Assembly (NCBI RefSeq): GCF_044326205.1
Contig: NZ_JBIRCY010000016.1
Location: 1 to 64,000, forward strand
Direction: 5' to 3'
DNA from: Kumtagia sp044326205
GTDB lineage: Bacteria > Pseudomonadota > Alphaproteobacteria > Rhizobiales > Rhizobiaceae
DNA: 64,000 nt
The notes beneath the pieces were generated by a model that was given only the letters and a program-made list of their open reading frames with translations, did not search any database and was not told where the DNA came from. Positions within the stretch are counted from its first letter, which is position 1. Each line of letters opens with the position of its first letter. Below, piece after piece: positions 46,451 through 55,733 of the stretch. The position numbers and the translations under genes are program-made.

Positions 46451-47170
46451 TTGTCGATGCTGGAAACGATTTCGAGCGATTCGGCGGAGGCTGGCCGGGC
46501 AAGGCGGCAGCGCCTTCTGGCGGTCCTGCGCATTTCGGCGTTCGGCATGATTGCGGCAGGCGGACTGTTCGCCGGCGGCTTCGGCCTTTTCGGCACCTAT
46601 GTCAGCGAACTGACAACGCCAGACGATGTGGAGCCGGCCGACGCCATCATCGTGCTCACCGGCGGGCAGGCCCGCCTCGACGCCGCGCTCGACCTCTTGA
46701 AGACCGGCAAGGGCAAGCGCCTGCTGATCAGCGGCGTCAATCCTGTCGCCAGCCGCGAATCGCTGCGTGCCGCAACAGGCGGCGACAAGGATCTGTTCTC
46801 CTGCTGCGTCGACATCGACACCGCTGCTCTCGACACGATCGGCAATGCCGAAGAGAGCGCCAAATGGGTGCAGAGCCACGACTATGGCAGCGTGATCCTC
46901 GTCACCAATAATTATCACATGCCGCGCAGCCTGCTGGAGATGAACAGGCTGGTGTCGAATACAGATCTGCAGCCCTATCCCGTGGTCAACACGAGGCTGG
47001 ACGATGGCGGCTGGCTGACCAAGCCGGAGGCTCTGCGCGTGATCTTCACCGAATACACCAAATACGTCGCCGCCCTGGCCCGCAGCGTCATGCCTTCCGG
47101 CGAGGTGATGGCGGACGACGAACCGCGCTACACCGCGACGATCCGCAAGCCGGACGCGGCTACGCCCTGA
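46451..47170 (+). CDS. YdcF family (DUF218) membrane protein
   Basis: The protein has about 239 residues from TTG46451, preferred for its six-base spacing from GGAGG at 46440-46444; GTG46433 and ATG46457 are also in frame. After a hydrophobic N-terminal helix comes the DUF218 fold (ADAIIVLTGGQARLDAALDLLKTG, SVILVTNNYHMPRSL). This family includes ElyC/SanA, linked to envelope lipid carrier metabolism. It follows ftsX by about 60 bp, in the same strand as plsC, consistent with an envelope role. Confidence 0.85.
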   Translation: MSMLETISSDSAEAGRARRQRLLAVLRISAFGMIAAGGLFAGGFGLFGTYVSELTTPDDVEPADAIIVLTGGQARLDAALDLLKTGKGKRLLISGVNPVASRESLRAATGGDKDLFSCCVDIDTAALDTIGNAEESAKWVQSHDYGSVILVTNNYHMPRSLLEMNRLVSNTDLQPYPVVNTRLDDGGWLTKPEALRVIFTEYTKYVAALARSVMPSGEVMADDEPRYTATIRKPDAATP

Positions 47171-47286
47171 GCCTCGGCGGGAGAGTCGAAGCAATGCTGC
47201 AACGGCGTTGTGCATCGCCGCGCCCCTGATGTACGAACGGCGGGCGGAGCCTTTCCGCGCGATTTCGTCAGGAACCCCGCCTCGCC

Positions 47287-48081
47287 ATGCTCGTCTTCCG
47301 GTCGCTGCTGTTCAATGCCGCCTTCTACCTGAACCTCATCGTCCAGATGATCCTTTGGGCGCCGCTGTTCTTCCTGATGCCGCGCAAGAAGGCCTGGTTC
47401 GTTCCGAAAGTCTGGGCGCGTTCGGAACTCTGGCTGCACGACAAGCTGGGCGGCACGAAGAACGAAATCACCGGCCAGGAGAACCTGCCTGAAGGCTCCT
47501 TCATCCTCGCGCCAAAACACCAGTCCTTCTGGGATGCGATCGCCTTCATTCCCCACCTGCGTGACCCGCTCTACATATTGAAGCGCGAGCTTACCTGGAT
47601 ACCCTTTTTCGGCTGGTACATCCTGAAGATGCGGCTGATCCCGGTAAACCGCGGCAGCCGCGCCAAGGCGTTGAAGAAAGTGGTGGCGGACACAAAACGC
47701 GAGATGGCCGACGACCGCCAGTTGATTATCTATCCCGAAGGCACCCGCCGCGCGCCTGGCGACGAGCCGGCCTACAAATACGGTATCGTCGAGCTCTATT
47801 CGCAGCTCAAGCTGCCCGTCGTACCGGTCGCGCACGTTGCCGGGCTCTATTGGCCGCGGCGAAAATTCATGCGTTATCCCGGCACGATCAAGGCAAAATT
47901 CCTGCCACCGATCCCGGCCGGCCTGGAACGCGAGGAATTCATGCAGCGGTTGATCCGCGAGACCGAAGCCGGGTGCGATGCGTTGCTGGTCGACGCCGCG
48001 AGTACGCCCGGCCACCCGCCGCTGCCGCCGACGGCCGTCAAGCGGCTGGCGGAACTGAAGGCTGCCGGACAGGCGCAATAG
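47287..48081 (+). CDS. plsC: 1-acyl-sn-glycerol-3-phosphate acyltransferase
   Basis: The 264-residue membrane-associated enzyme acylates lysophosphatidic acid. The catalytic HX4D is KHQSFWD near residue 77, and the second motif is IIYPEGTRR near residue 148. An N-terminal hydrophobic helix (VFRSLLFNAAFYLNLIVQMILW) anchors it. It is at the end of the ftsE-ftsX-ydcF-plsC run. Confidence 0.94.
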   Translation: MLVFRSLLFNAAFYLNLIVQMILWAPLFFLMPRKKAWFVPKVWARSELWLHDKLGGTKNEITGQENLPEGSFILAPKHQSFWDAIAFIPHLRDPLYILKRELTWIPFFGWYILKMRLIPVNRGSRAKALKKVVADTKREMADDRQLIIYPEGTRRAPGDEPAYKYGIVELYSQLKLPVVPVAHVAGLYWPRRKFMRYPGTIKAKFLPPIPAGLEREEFMQRLIRETEAGCDALLVDAASTPGHPPLPPTAVKRLAELKAAGQAQ

Positions 48082-48114
48082 CGCCGGGCAGCAGCCTTCT
48101 CCGCGAAACTTCCC

Positions 48115-49068
48115 CTACGCACTGGCTTTGTCGAGTTCCTCGAGGTCGGCGGCAGTCAATTGCAGCGACGCCGCCTTGATCAGGCTGTTCACCTGTTCCG
48201 CATTGGTTGCGCTGGCGATCGGCGCCGTCACGCCCGGCCGCGCGATGATCCAGGCCAGCGCCACTTCCGCCTGGGTCGCCGAATGCTTGGCCGACACCGC
48301 ATCGAGCGCTGCCAGGATACGCATGCCGCGCGCGTCCAGATAGGATTTCACCCCACCCCCGCGCGCGCTTTTGCCGAGATCGGCCTCGCTGCGGTATTTG
48401 CCGCTGAGGAATCCCTTGGCGAGGCTGAAATAGGTGATCACACCCAGCCCCTCCTTCATGCAGAGGTCGCGCAGTTTTCCGTCATAGGAGGAGCGGTCGT
48501 AGAGGTTGTATTCCGGCTGCAGCACCTCGTAGCGCGGCAATCCCTTGTCCCTGGATATCTTCAGCGCGTCGGCAAGCTGTCCAGCGTCGAGGTTCGACGC
48601 GCCGACGTGACAAACCTTGCCCTTTTTAAGCAGTTTTTCATAAGCGCCGAGCGTCTCCTCGTAGGGAACAGTCGGATCCGGCCAGTGCGAGAAATAGAGA
48701 TCGACCACATCTGTCTGCAACCGCTTCAGCGACGCCTCGATCGCCCGTTCGATATAGGCGGCGGAAAGGTCTTTCTTGCCTTGCCCCATGTCGGAACCGA
48801 CTTTGGTGATGAGCACGACCTTGTCGCGGTTGCCCCGGCTCTTCATCCATTTGCCGATGATCGTCTCGGATTCCCCACCGGAATTGCCCGGCACCCAGGT
48901 CGAATAGGAATCAGCGGTGTCGATCGCATTCAGCCCGCCGTCGATGAACCGGTCGAGGATGTCAAAGGAGGTCTTTTCATCGGCCGTCCAGCCGAAGACA
49001 TTGCCGCCAAGTACCAGCGGCGCGAAGTCGAGGGCGGTACTGCCGAGTTTGCGTTTCTGCACGATCAT
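48115..49068 (-). CDS. Aldo/keto reductase
   Basis: The protein has 317 residues from ATG49068, with GGAG upstream; an upstream ATG is less likely. The (alpha/beta)8 barrel carries the catalytic tetrad: Asp/Tyr in AIDTADSYS, Lys in ITKVG and His in SHWPDP. NADPH-binding SLQLTAADLEE-like C-terminus follows. It reduces an unknown aldehyde or ketone. It stands alone. Confidence 0.92.
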   Translation of the reverse strand: MIVQKRKLGSTALDFAPLVLGGNVFGWTADEKTSFDILDRFIDGGLNAIDTADSYSTWVPGNSGGESETIIGKWMKSRGNRDKVVLITKVGSDMGQGKKDLSAAYIERAIEASLKRLQTDVVDLYFSHWPDPTVPYEETLGAYEKLLKKGKVCHVGASNLDAGQLADALKISRDKGLPRYEVLQPEYNLYDRSSYDGKLRDLCMKEGLGVITYFSLAKGFLSGKYRSEADLGKSARGGGVKSYLDARGMRILAALDAVSAKHSATQAEVALAWIIARPGVTAPIASATNAEQVNSLIKAASLQLTAADLEELDKASA

Positions 49069-49179
49069 TGCTCCGTGAATGGGATCAGGGCGGGTGCGCC
49101 CCGGCGCGGCAGAAACTAGACCCGGCGGTGCCAAGGTCAAAGGGCTGGCCGGTTTTTCGTTTCGGCTGGTCCAACTGCG

Positions 49180-49764
49180 TCAGTGCTTCTTCGCGGCATC
49201 GACGAGTTCGCGCGTCATCCGGCTGGTGTCGCCCCACGTCGAAAGCCAGATCATCAGCGATGTCACGGAGCCGATTATGAAGATGCCTGCGAAATGCAGC
49301 CAGCCTTTGGATTCCTGGGCGTCCTGTGCGGTTCTGAGATGGTCCAGTTCCTCTTCCTGGATCGATGCGATCAGCCCATGGAGGTCAGGGTCACGCGATT
49401 GCAGGAACGCCAACTGGTCGAGCAGATGGTGATGCACCGTGCTCTCGACTGCCTCGGTGCAAATCCACACTACGCGTTCGCCCATCAAGGCCGTGATGGC
49501 TCCGAGCACATAACCGCCGAGGCTCCAAAGCGACATCACACGGCACGGCCGCGCGCCTCTCGCCGGCATGGCATCCTTGAACAGCACGCAGTGATTGATC
49601 TCGTCCAGCCGCATCTTTTCGAGCACGGGCACGATATGCGGAAACAGCCTTCGGGCGACCGTGATCTGGGCTGCATAGATCTTGATCGCGCCGGTCTCAC
49701 CGGCATGGTTGACCTTGACGATCCTTTGGATGGTTGTCCGGTCTCGGCCGGCAGGCATCAACAT
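49180..49764 (-). CDS. Coq7-family (demethoxyubiquinone hydroxylase-like) di-iron protein
   Basis: The protein has 194 residues from ATG49764 (GGGAGGG upstream). Both halves of the Coq7 di-iron site are present: VNHAGETGA followed by ExxH in DEINHCVLF, and a second Glu in CTEAVEST followed by ExxH in EELDHL. A C-terminal hydrophobic segment (FAGIFIIGSVTSLMIWL) may anchor it. True Coq7 hydroxylates demethoxyubiquinone, but many alphaproteobacteria make ubiquinone without it, so an alternative role is possible. ChaC is immediately upstream in transcription. Confidence 0.85.
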   Translation of the reverse strand: MLMPAGRDRTTIQRIVKVNHAGETGAIKIYAAQITVARRLFPHIVPVLEKMRLDEINHCVLFKDAMPARGARPCRVMSLWSLGGYVLGAITALMGERVVWICTEAVESTVHHHLLDQLAFLQSRDPDLHGLIASIQEEELDHLRTAQDAQESKGWLHFAGIFIIGSVTSLMIWLSTWGDTSRMTRELVDAAKKH

Positions 49765-49801
49765 CAGGCCCTCCCAGCCAATATCCTTCAATCTGCCGAG
49801 C

Positions 49802-50323
49802 CTACAGGTCTTTGATCCGCCGCGCGACGCCCTCCATCCAATGGTCGCGGATGCCCAACGCGGCCAGATGCTCGACGGTGCTGAACACATAATCCTCGTT
49901 GCGGCCGGACTGGCCGACTGCACCGCGCACGATCGCCGCCGCTTCCGCCTCTTCGAGGCTCCCCGCATATTGCAGATGCGTGCGGTCGACGATGTAGCAT
50001 ACCGCCTGCACCAAGCCGCCGCCGTCCAGCCGAACAGGCACTGTGCGCTCCAGATAAACGTTGGTCACCAGTTCGCGTTCGCGCAAATAACTCATCACCT
50101 CGTCGCGCAACTCCTCGGGAACGCGGAACGCCAGCCCGACGCAGGAACCGCCGCGATCGAGCCCGAGCACCAGGCCCGGCCGCTGCGGCGTGCCGCGATG
50201 CACATGCGAATGCACACAAAGCGAGCGACGATAGCCATGCAGCCGCGCCCTTTCCGTCTCCGTATGGGCAAAACCGGGTCTCCATATTAACGAGCCGTAG
50301 CCGAAAACCCAAAAATCGCCCAT
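49802..50323 (-). CDS. ChaC-type gamma-glutamylcyclotransferase
   Basis: This 173-residue protein starts MGDFWVFGYGSLIWRPGF, the ChaC nucleotide-like loop. The fold and length fit ChaC enzymes that release 5-oxoproline from glutathione. It precedes the Coq7-like gene by 37 bp on the same strand, but no functional link is known. Confidence 0.9.
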   Translation of the reverse strand: MGDFWVFGYGSLIWRPGFAHTETERARLHGYRRSLCVHSHVHRGTPQRPGLVLGLDRGGSCVGLAFRVPEELRDEVMSYLRERELVTNVYLERTVPVRLDGGGLVQAVCYIVDRTHLQYAGSLEEAEAAAIVRGAVGQSGRNEDYVFSTVEHLAALGIRDHWMEGVARRIKDL

Positions 50324-50438
50324 ATCGCCTAGCCAAGTCTCTGCTAAGAGGAGTCGCCCGTCGCTGCAGTCCTAGACGAATCCGTTCGTCCGGGGAAATT
50401 GTGAAGCGGCTGGCGGCTGCCAAACCCGACCGGAAGGC

Positions 50439-51431
50439 ATGATGCACGACCCATCCCGCGCCAACGGGCGCTTCGGACGCCGGATCATCTGGCTCGGCGT
50501 CTTCATCGTCATCGTGATTGCCGCCTACACAACCGGCTGGTTCTGGCTGGCCGGTAGAATCGAAAGCCAGACCCGCACCGCGCTCGCGAAAATGGAGGAG
50601 CGCGGGCTCAAGGCCGAATGCGCCAACCTCACCATACGCGGCTATCCGTTCCGCATCGGCGTCTATTGCGACCGCGTCGCCTTCGAGCAACCGGCTCAGG
50701 CGGTGAGCGTCGCGGCAGGCGCCTTCCGTTCCGCCGGGCAGATTTACGATCCAATGCGGCTGGTGGCCGAACTGGACAGCCCCGCCACCGTCACCGTGCC
50801 GGACGGCGGGCAGATTGCCTTCGATTGGCAGACGCTGCGCGCCAGCACGCGCCTGACCCAGACCCTGCCGGAACGCGTTTCGCTGGAGGGCACGCAGCTC
50901 AGGGTCGGCGCCAATGGCAGGCCGCAACTGGTTTCGGCCGAGAATTTCGAGGCGCATATGCGGCCGAACGAGGCCGATGTCGACCTGGCCTCCAGCTTCG
51001 GCGGGCTGGTCTTCGATCCCTCGGTGATCGGTGACCGCACCGTGCCGCCGTTGACGGGCGAGGCAGACCTCTCGGTCAAGGACGGGCTGAAGCTGCTTGC
51101 CGAGAACCGCGCCCGCAATTTGCGAGGCCAGTCGGGCATCGTGCGCAAGCTGACGCTGCAGCTTGGCGAGAAAGGCGCGCTGATCCTCTCCGGCCCGTAT
51201 TCCATCGACCAGGACGGGTTGATTGACGCCGACTTCAAGGTCTCGATCAGCGATCCGAAAGCGCTCGCGATATCGCTGGCGCAGGTGTTTCCGGAGCAGG
51301 AGAGCAAGATCAAGCAGGGTTTCGCCGGCCTCGCCTTCCTCGGCAGCAAGCCGTCGCTGCCGCTGAGGATCACCAAGGGCAAGGCCACGCTGGGTTTTAT
51401 CCCGCTCGGCGGCATCCCGCCGGTGGACTAA
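50439..51431 (+). CDS. DUF2125 domain exported/membrane protein
   Basis: The 330-residue protein has an N-terminal transmembrane helix (IIWLGVFIVIVIAAYTTGWFWLA) and a long periplasmic portion with the DUF2125 pattern (KAECANLTIRGYPFRIGVYCDRV). The family is conserved in Hyphomicrobiales and of unknown role. It faces tyrA across a one-base gap between stops. Confidence 0.88.
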   Translation: MMHDPSRANGRFGRRIIWLGVFIVIVIAAYTTGWFWLAGRIESQTRTALAKMEERGLKAECANLTIRGYPFRIGVYCDRVAFEQPAQAVSVAAGAFRSAGQIYDPMRLVAELDSPATVTVPDGGQIAFDWQTLRASTRLTQTLPERVSLEGTQLRVGANGRPQLVSAENFEAHMRPNEADVDLASSFGGLVFDPSVIGDRTVPPLTGEADLSVKDGLKLLAENRARNLRGQSGIVRKLTLQLGEKGALILSGPYSIDQDGLIDADFKVSISDPKALAISLAQVFPEQESKIKQGFAGLAFLGSKPSLPLRITKGKATLGFIPLGGIPPVD

Positions 51432-51432
51432 G

Positions 51433-52362
51433 CTATCCCTTCTCCGGGTGCTCGACCGCCTGGCGGCCGAAGTCGGGCACGTCGACCTCCTGTCCCGCCT
51501 CGATGATCGAGCGCCGCACGCCGCGGGTGCGGGTGAAGATGTCGAACAGTTTTTCGCCTTCGCCCCAGCGGATGGCGCGCTGCAGCAGCGCAAGATCCTC
51601 GGAAAAGCGCGCCAGCATTTCGAGGATGGCGTCCTTGTTGTGCAGGCAGACATCGCGCCACATGGTGGGGTCGGAGGCGGCGAGGCGGGTAAAGTCGCGA
51701 AAACCCGAGGCGGCGTATTTGATCACCTCGGACTTGGTCACCGTCTCCAGGTCGTCGGCGGTTCCGACGATGTTGTAGGCGATGATGTGCGGCAGGTGCG
51801 AGACGATCGCCAGCACCATGTCGTGATGGTCGGCATCCATCGTGTCGATGTTGGAGCCGCAGCGCCGCCAGAATTCCGAGAGCTTTTCCAGCGCCGCCGG
51901 ATCGGTGCCGGGCAGCGGTGTGAAAATGCACCAGCGGTTCTCGAACAGGTCGGCAAACCCCGCGTCCGGACCCGACTTCTCCGTGCCGGCCAGCGGATGG
52001 CCGGGGATGAAATGCACGCCGGCCGGGATACGCGGCTGCATCTGGGCGATCACCGAGCGTTTCGTCGAGCCGACATCGGTGACGATGGCGCCCGGCTTCA
52101 GGTGCGGTGCGATTTCCTCGGCCACCGCGCCGGAGGACCCCACCGGCACCGAGACGATGACGAGATCGGCATCGGTGACCGCTTCGCCCAAATCGGTGAA
52201 ATAGCTGTCGCCCAGGCCGAGTTCTCGCGCGCGCTTCAGCGTGGCGGCGCTGCGCGTCGCCACGGCGATATGGCCGGCCAGCTCCTCGCGCCTGATGACA
52301 CGCGCCAGCGACGAGCCAATCAGGCCGATGCCCACCAGCGCGATTTTGTCGAAGAGCGGCAT
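51433..52362 (-). CDS. tyrA: Prephenate/arogenate dehydrogenase
   Basis: The protein has 309 residues from ATG52362 (MPLFDKIALVGIGLIG). The N-terminal NAD(P)-binding GIGLIG fold and the C-terminal helical dimer domain (HHDMVLAIVSHLPHIIAY) fit the cyclohexadienyl dehydrogenase group. It completes tyrosine synthesis. Whether it prefers prephenate or arogenate cannot be read off. It follows hisC by 8 bp. Confidence 0.92.
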   Translation of the reverse strand: MPLFDKIALVGIGLIGSSLARVIRREELAGHIAVATRSAATLKRARELGLGDSYFTDLGEAVTDADLVIVSVPVGSSGAVAEEIAPHLKPGAIVTDVGSTKRSVIAQMQPRIPAGVHFIPGHPLAGTEKSGPDAGFADLFENRWCIFTPLPGTDPAALEKLSEFWRRCGSNIDTMDADHHDMVLAIVSHLPHIIAYNIVGTADDLETVTKSEVIKYAASGFRDFTRLAASDPTMWRDVCLHNKDAILEMLARFSEDLALLQRAIRWGEGEKLFDIFTRTRGVRRSIIEAGQEVDVPDFGRQAVEHPEKG

Positions 52363-52370
52363 GGTCCCGC

Positions 52371-53486
52371 TCAATTCCTCAGGAATTCCGCGAGCGAGGC
52401 GACCACGCCGCGATTGGCCTCCTCGGTGCCGACGGTCATGCGCAGCGCGTTGGGAAAGCCATAGCCGGCAACGCGGCGCAAGATATAGCCGCGCGCCGAG
52501 AGATAATCGTCGGCCGCCGGCGCCGAATGCTTTGCGTCCTCCGGGAAATGGATCAGCACGAAATTGCCGACGCTGGGCGTCACTCGGAGACCAAGCTTCG
52601 CCAACTCGATGGTCAGCCATTCCAGCCAATGCGCATTGTGCGCCACCGTGCGCTCGACATGCTGGCGGTCGCCCATCGCCGCGACGCCAGCCTCGATCGC
52701 CGCCGCATTGACGTTGAACGGACCTCGCACGCGGTTCAAAGCGTCGGCGATATGCGCGGGGCAATAGGCCCAGCCGATGCGCGCGCCGCCCAGCCCGTGG
52801 ATCTTCGAGAAGGTGCGCGTCATCACCACATTCTCGAAGGCCGACACCAGCTCGATGCCGGATTCGTAGTCATTGCGGCGCACATATTCGGCATAGGCGG
52901 CGTCGACCACCAGCAGCACGTTTTTCGGCAGCCCGGCATGCAGTCGCTTGACCTCGTCAAAGGGGATGTAGGTGCCGGTCGGATTGTTGGGATTGGCGAG
53001 GAACACGATTTTCGTGCGCGGCGTCACCAGCGCCAGGATCGCGTCGACATTGGCTGTTTCGGCGGTCTCCTTGGCCACGACCGGTACGGCGCCGGCCGCC
53101 TGGATGTAAATCTTGTAGACCAAAAACCCGTGCTCGGTGAAAATCCCCTCGTCGCCCGGCGACAGGTAAGTCTGCGCCAGCAGCCCGATCACCTCGTCGG
53201 AGCCGTTGGAGCAGACGATGTTGGCCGGGTTGAGCCCGTGCGCGGCGCCGATCGCCTCGCGCAATCTTGCCGCCGAACCGTCCGGATAGAATTCGAGTTT
53301 TTCCGCAGCCTTTTTCACCGCCGCGATCGCCGTCGGCGAGGCGCCGAGCGGGTTCTCGTTGGAGGAGAGTTTATGCACCTTGGTGACGCCGGCAGGCGCG
53401 GCGCTTTTTCCCGGCACATAGGCTTCGATGTCTAGAATGCCGGGTTTCGGCTGCGGGCGGTTCTGGTCGGCGGTCATGCTTGTCAT
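52371..53486 (-). CDS. hisC: Histidinol-phosphate aminotransferase family
   Basis: The 371-residue PLP enzyme starts at ATG53486 (ATG53477, MTADQNRP, is equally likely). SSNENPLGASP, FLANPNNPTGTY and the Schiff-base Lys in FSKIHGLGGARIG are present. It may act in histidine synthesis or on aromatic amino acids. Its coupling to tyrA suggests a role in tyrosine/phenylalanine transamination. Confidence 0.9.
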   Translation of the reverse strand: MTSMTADQNRPQPKPGILDIEAYVPGKSAAPAGVTKVHKLSSNENPLGASPTAIAAVKKAAEKLEFYPDGSAARLREAIGAAHGLNPANIVCSNGSDEVIGLLAQTYLSPGDEGIFTEHGFLVYKIYIQAAGAVPVVAKETAETANVDAILALVTPRTKIVFLANPNNPTGTYIPFDEVKRLHAGLPKNVLLVVDAAYAEYVRRNDYESGIELVSAFENVVMTRTFSKIHGLGGARIGWAYCPAHIADALNRVRGPFNVNAAAIEAGVAAMGDRQHVERTVAHNAHWLEWLTIELAKLGLRVTPSVGNFVLIHFPEDAKHSAPAADDYLSARGYILRRVAGYGFPNALRMTVGTEEANRGVVASLAEFLRN

Positions 53487-54187
53487 CCGGCTGGGAGCGT
53501 CGGGCGAGGCCGCAGGCGGAATACAGGCGGGCGGCTGATATGTCGAGGGGTGAGGAAATGCGCCCTGGGACAGTTTGCTTTATCCCCTCGCGCCAGCCCG
53601 TTCGGCGCGGAGCCTTTCGGTCGATAAAAGGTAACCGTCCCCTGCATGCAGCCTCCATCGTCGCCACGCTGCCTTTCGGCCCTGGCCATTGAAAGGTGGG
53701 AAGACGGGCGGCCGCAGGGTCGCTCATCTAGGTATAAGTGCGACCTTGCGGCCGCCCGTCCGGCGATTTTTGGCCTCGTCCCGTTCCGCTTCGCCTTGCT
53801 CCGGCTCCGGCATTTTCGCCTCGGCTGGCCCGGTCTTAAGCACTCGTCCAGTGCGCCCCGACCGTAGTGTCGGGGGAGGAACCTTCGGACGCGGCCTCCC
53901 CGGGCGCGGGCTACGTCTTCCCGCACCGGAGGCGCCGGTTTCTCCCCGCCTTCACACCGTCATGATCGGCGTTCCCGCGGGAGAAACTGAGGGTGATTAT
54001 GCAAGAGACGGAAAGGTAGGGGGACGGACGCGGGGCGACTATTTTTGTGAGCAGGCGACAAGTCATTGAAACAGCGCGTGAATATTTTTCACCACCTCTC
54101 GCGCGGGGTCGAAAACAGGCAAACATCTCCATCACTGCGACATCGAAAATGTCGCAAAGAGAACGGAATTCTCGGCGGAGCGCCCGG
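53487..54187. ncRNA. Gene-free structured region, candidate RNA or leader
   Basis: About 700 bp without a convincing gene. A hairpin with a 21-bp stem (53703-53723/53740-53760, GACGGGCGGCC and its complement, one G-T pair) and a 16-nt loop is followed on the plus strand by a short T run. Other complementary pieces include GCGACAT/ATGTCGC at 54137-54155. On the minus strand this would be the leader of hisC. None of the classical RNA families I can recall (RNase P, tmRNA, SAM-II) fits. The label is tentative. Confidence 0.35.
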
Positions 54188-54628
54188 CTATAATTCGGTG
54201 GGTTCGGCTTCCTCGGCGATATAGGCGCAGGCGATCATCTCCGCCTTGATCCCGTCATAGGCCTTGTCCCACACACATCGCATCTCGTCCGTCCACAGCG
54301 GGCCAAGCCGTTCGGCAAGCATCGCCAGCAAGGCTTCGCCGACGGCATCGTAATGCTCGGCGCGGACTCCATAGGCGAGGTGCCGGACGGCGAGGTCGCC
54401 GACAGTCGTCCGCAGCAGCCCCCAATTGCCGATCTGGCCGACGATCACCTGCAGCGTCTGCGCCAGCTTCGCGCCCTGCCGGGCAGAGGTTTCCACGAAG
54501 AGATGTTGCGTCTCAGGCTGGATGCGGAACAGGTGCCGATAGAAGCAGGCCGCGGCGGCGGGCGAATCCACCGCCAGCGCGCGAAAGCTGCCGACGATCA
54601 GCGCCTGCTCCTCGGCGTTTAACTGCAT
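54188..54628 (-). CDS. Single-domain globin (first paralogue)
   Basis: The 146-residue protein has the globin fold with the proximal His83 (VRHLAYGV), a Tyr at position 30 (B10-like) and Gln51 near E7, as in Vitreoscilla-type single-domain globins and flavohemoglobin heads. No reductase domain follows. It may bind oxygen or nitric oxide. Its divergent neighbour is a LysR gene, and a second globin lies on the other side. Confidence 0.92.
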   Translation of the reverse strand: MQLNAEEQALIVGSFRALAVDSPAAAACFYRHLFRIQPETQHLFVETSARQGAKLAQTLQVIVGQIGNWGLLRTTVGDLAVRHLAYGVRAEHYDAVGEALLAMLAERLGPLWTDEMRCVWDKAYDGIKAEMIACAYIAEEAEPTEL

Positions 54629-54812
54629 GAGCCTGCCCTCTCCGGCCTGCTGGCGACCGGCCTCCGGGCACAGCATGGCGCAATCCCGCTTCCCTGCCAA
54701 GCCGCCGCCCAGGAACGAGTTGAGCGCGCGCTCTCGGCATGCCACACGCCAATCGGGCTTTGCGAAGCGCGCGCGGCGATGCATTGTTGCGCATGGCAGT
54801 CGGGGGCGGCCG

Positions 54813-55697
54813 ATGGAGGCGAACTGGGACGATCTGAAAGTGGTGCTGGCGGTGGCGCGCTCGGGCTCGTTGACGCTTGCGGCGGAAACGCTGGGCATGG
54901 ACCAGTCGACCTGCAGCCGGCGGCTAGGTTCTATCGAGGCGGGCCTCGGCACCATCCTGTTCCTGCGCTCCAAGGGCGGCCTGACCGCCACCGAGAGCGG
55001 CGAGATCGTCATCAACCGCGCCGCCGAGATCGAGCGGCGCATGATCCGCATGGCCGAGGATCTTTCGCGCGGGCCAGACGGCCCGGTGGGCGCCGTGCGC
55101 CTGGTCGGCAACCCGTGGACGCTGGAACGACTGGCCGGCGCGCCAGCGATGCGATTGCTCGAGAGCCATCCGCGGCTTGACCTGCGATTAATCCCCTATC
55201 ATCCACGCGCCGCCGCCCGCGCCGATCCGACCATGCAGCTTTGGTTCGAGCAGCCGCCGCGCGACTTCGAATTCGCGGTCAAGCTGGGCGAGGTGCCCTA
55301 TGCATTCTATCGCGGCCGCGACCACGATCCGGAGCGGCTGCCCTGGGTCACCTTCAGTGACGAGGACTCGCCAAAACTCGCGCATTTGCAAGCACTGGAG
55401 CGGGTTCGCCGCAGGGGCGACAAGATACGGCTCACTTCGGGCGACAACCGCGTGCTGATGACGGCCATCGCCGCCGGCGTGGGCAAGGGCCTGCTGCCCA
55501 TGTGCCTCGCGGCGACGCATCCGAGCCTCGTGCGGCTCGAAGCCGGTCCTCCGGAGCTGGTGCGCATACTGGACCTCCATCTGCACCCGGACACCGTGCA
55601 GACCCAGCGCGTGCAGGCGGTGACCCGCTGGCTGCGTGAAATCTTCGTGCAGACCTTCGGAAACCCCGAGATTGCGCAGGAACCCGACAAACTGTAG
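54813..55697 (+). CDS. LysR family transcriptional regulator
   Basis: The 294-residue protein starts at ATG54813 (MEANWDDLKVVLAV). The winged helix (SGSLTLAAETLGMDQSTCSRRL) is clear, with the effector domain from about residue 90. A short ATGC/GCAT dyad near 54780-54794 is a weak operator candidate. It sits between two globin genes and probably regulates at least one. Confidence 0.92.
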   Translation: MEANWDDLKVVLAVARSGSLTLAAETLGMDQSTCSRRLGSIEAGLGTILFLRSKGGLTATESGEIVINRAAEIERRMIRMAEDLSRGPDGPVGAVRLVGNPWTLERLAGAPAMRLLESHPRLDLRLIPYHPRAAARADPTMQLWFEQPPRDFEFAVKLGEVPYAFYRGRDHDPERLPWVTFSDEDSPKLAHLQALERVRRRGDKIRLTSGDNRVLMTAIAAGVGKGLLPMCLAATHPSLVRLEAGPPELVRILDLHLHPDTVQTQRVQAVTRWLREIFVQTFGNPEIAQEPDKL

Positions 55698-55733
55698 TAT
55701 TTGTCTTCAATATCGCGGGGTCGGGGCACCCAA

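Noticed and set aside
53483..53926. A 147-residue Arg-rich minus-strand frame upstream of hisC
   Set aside because: No ribosome site or domain, and it covers the long hairpin. It is better seen as non-coding structured DNA.
54137..54155. GCGACAT/ATGTCGC hairpin as a globin terminator
   Set aside because: It has no T run in the direction of the globin transcript, and the stem is only seven bases.
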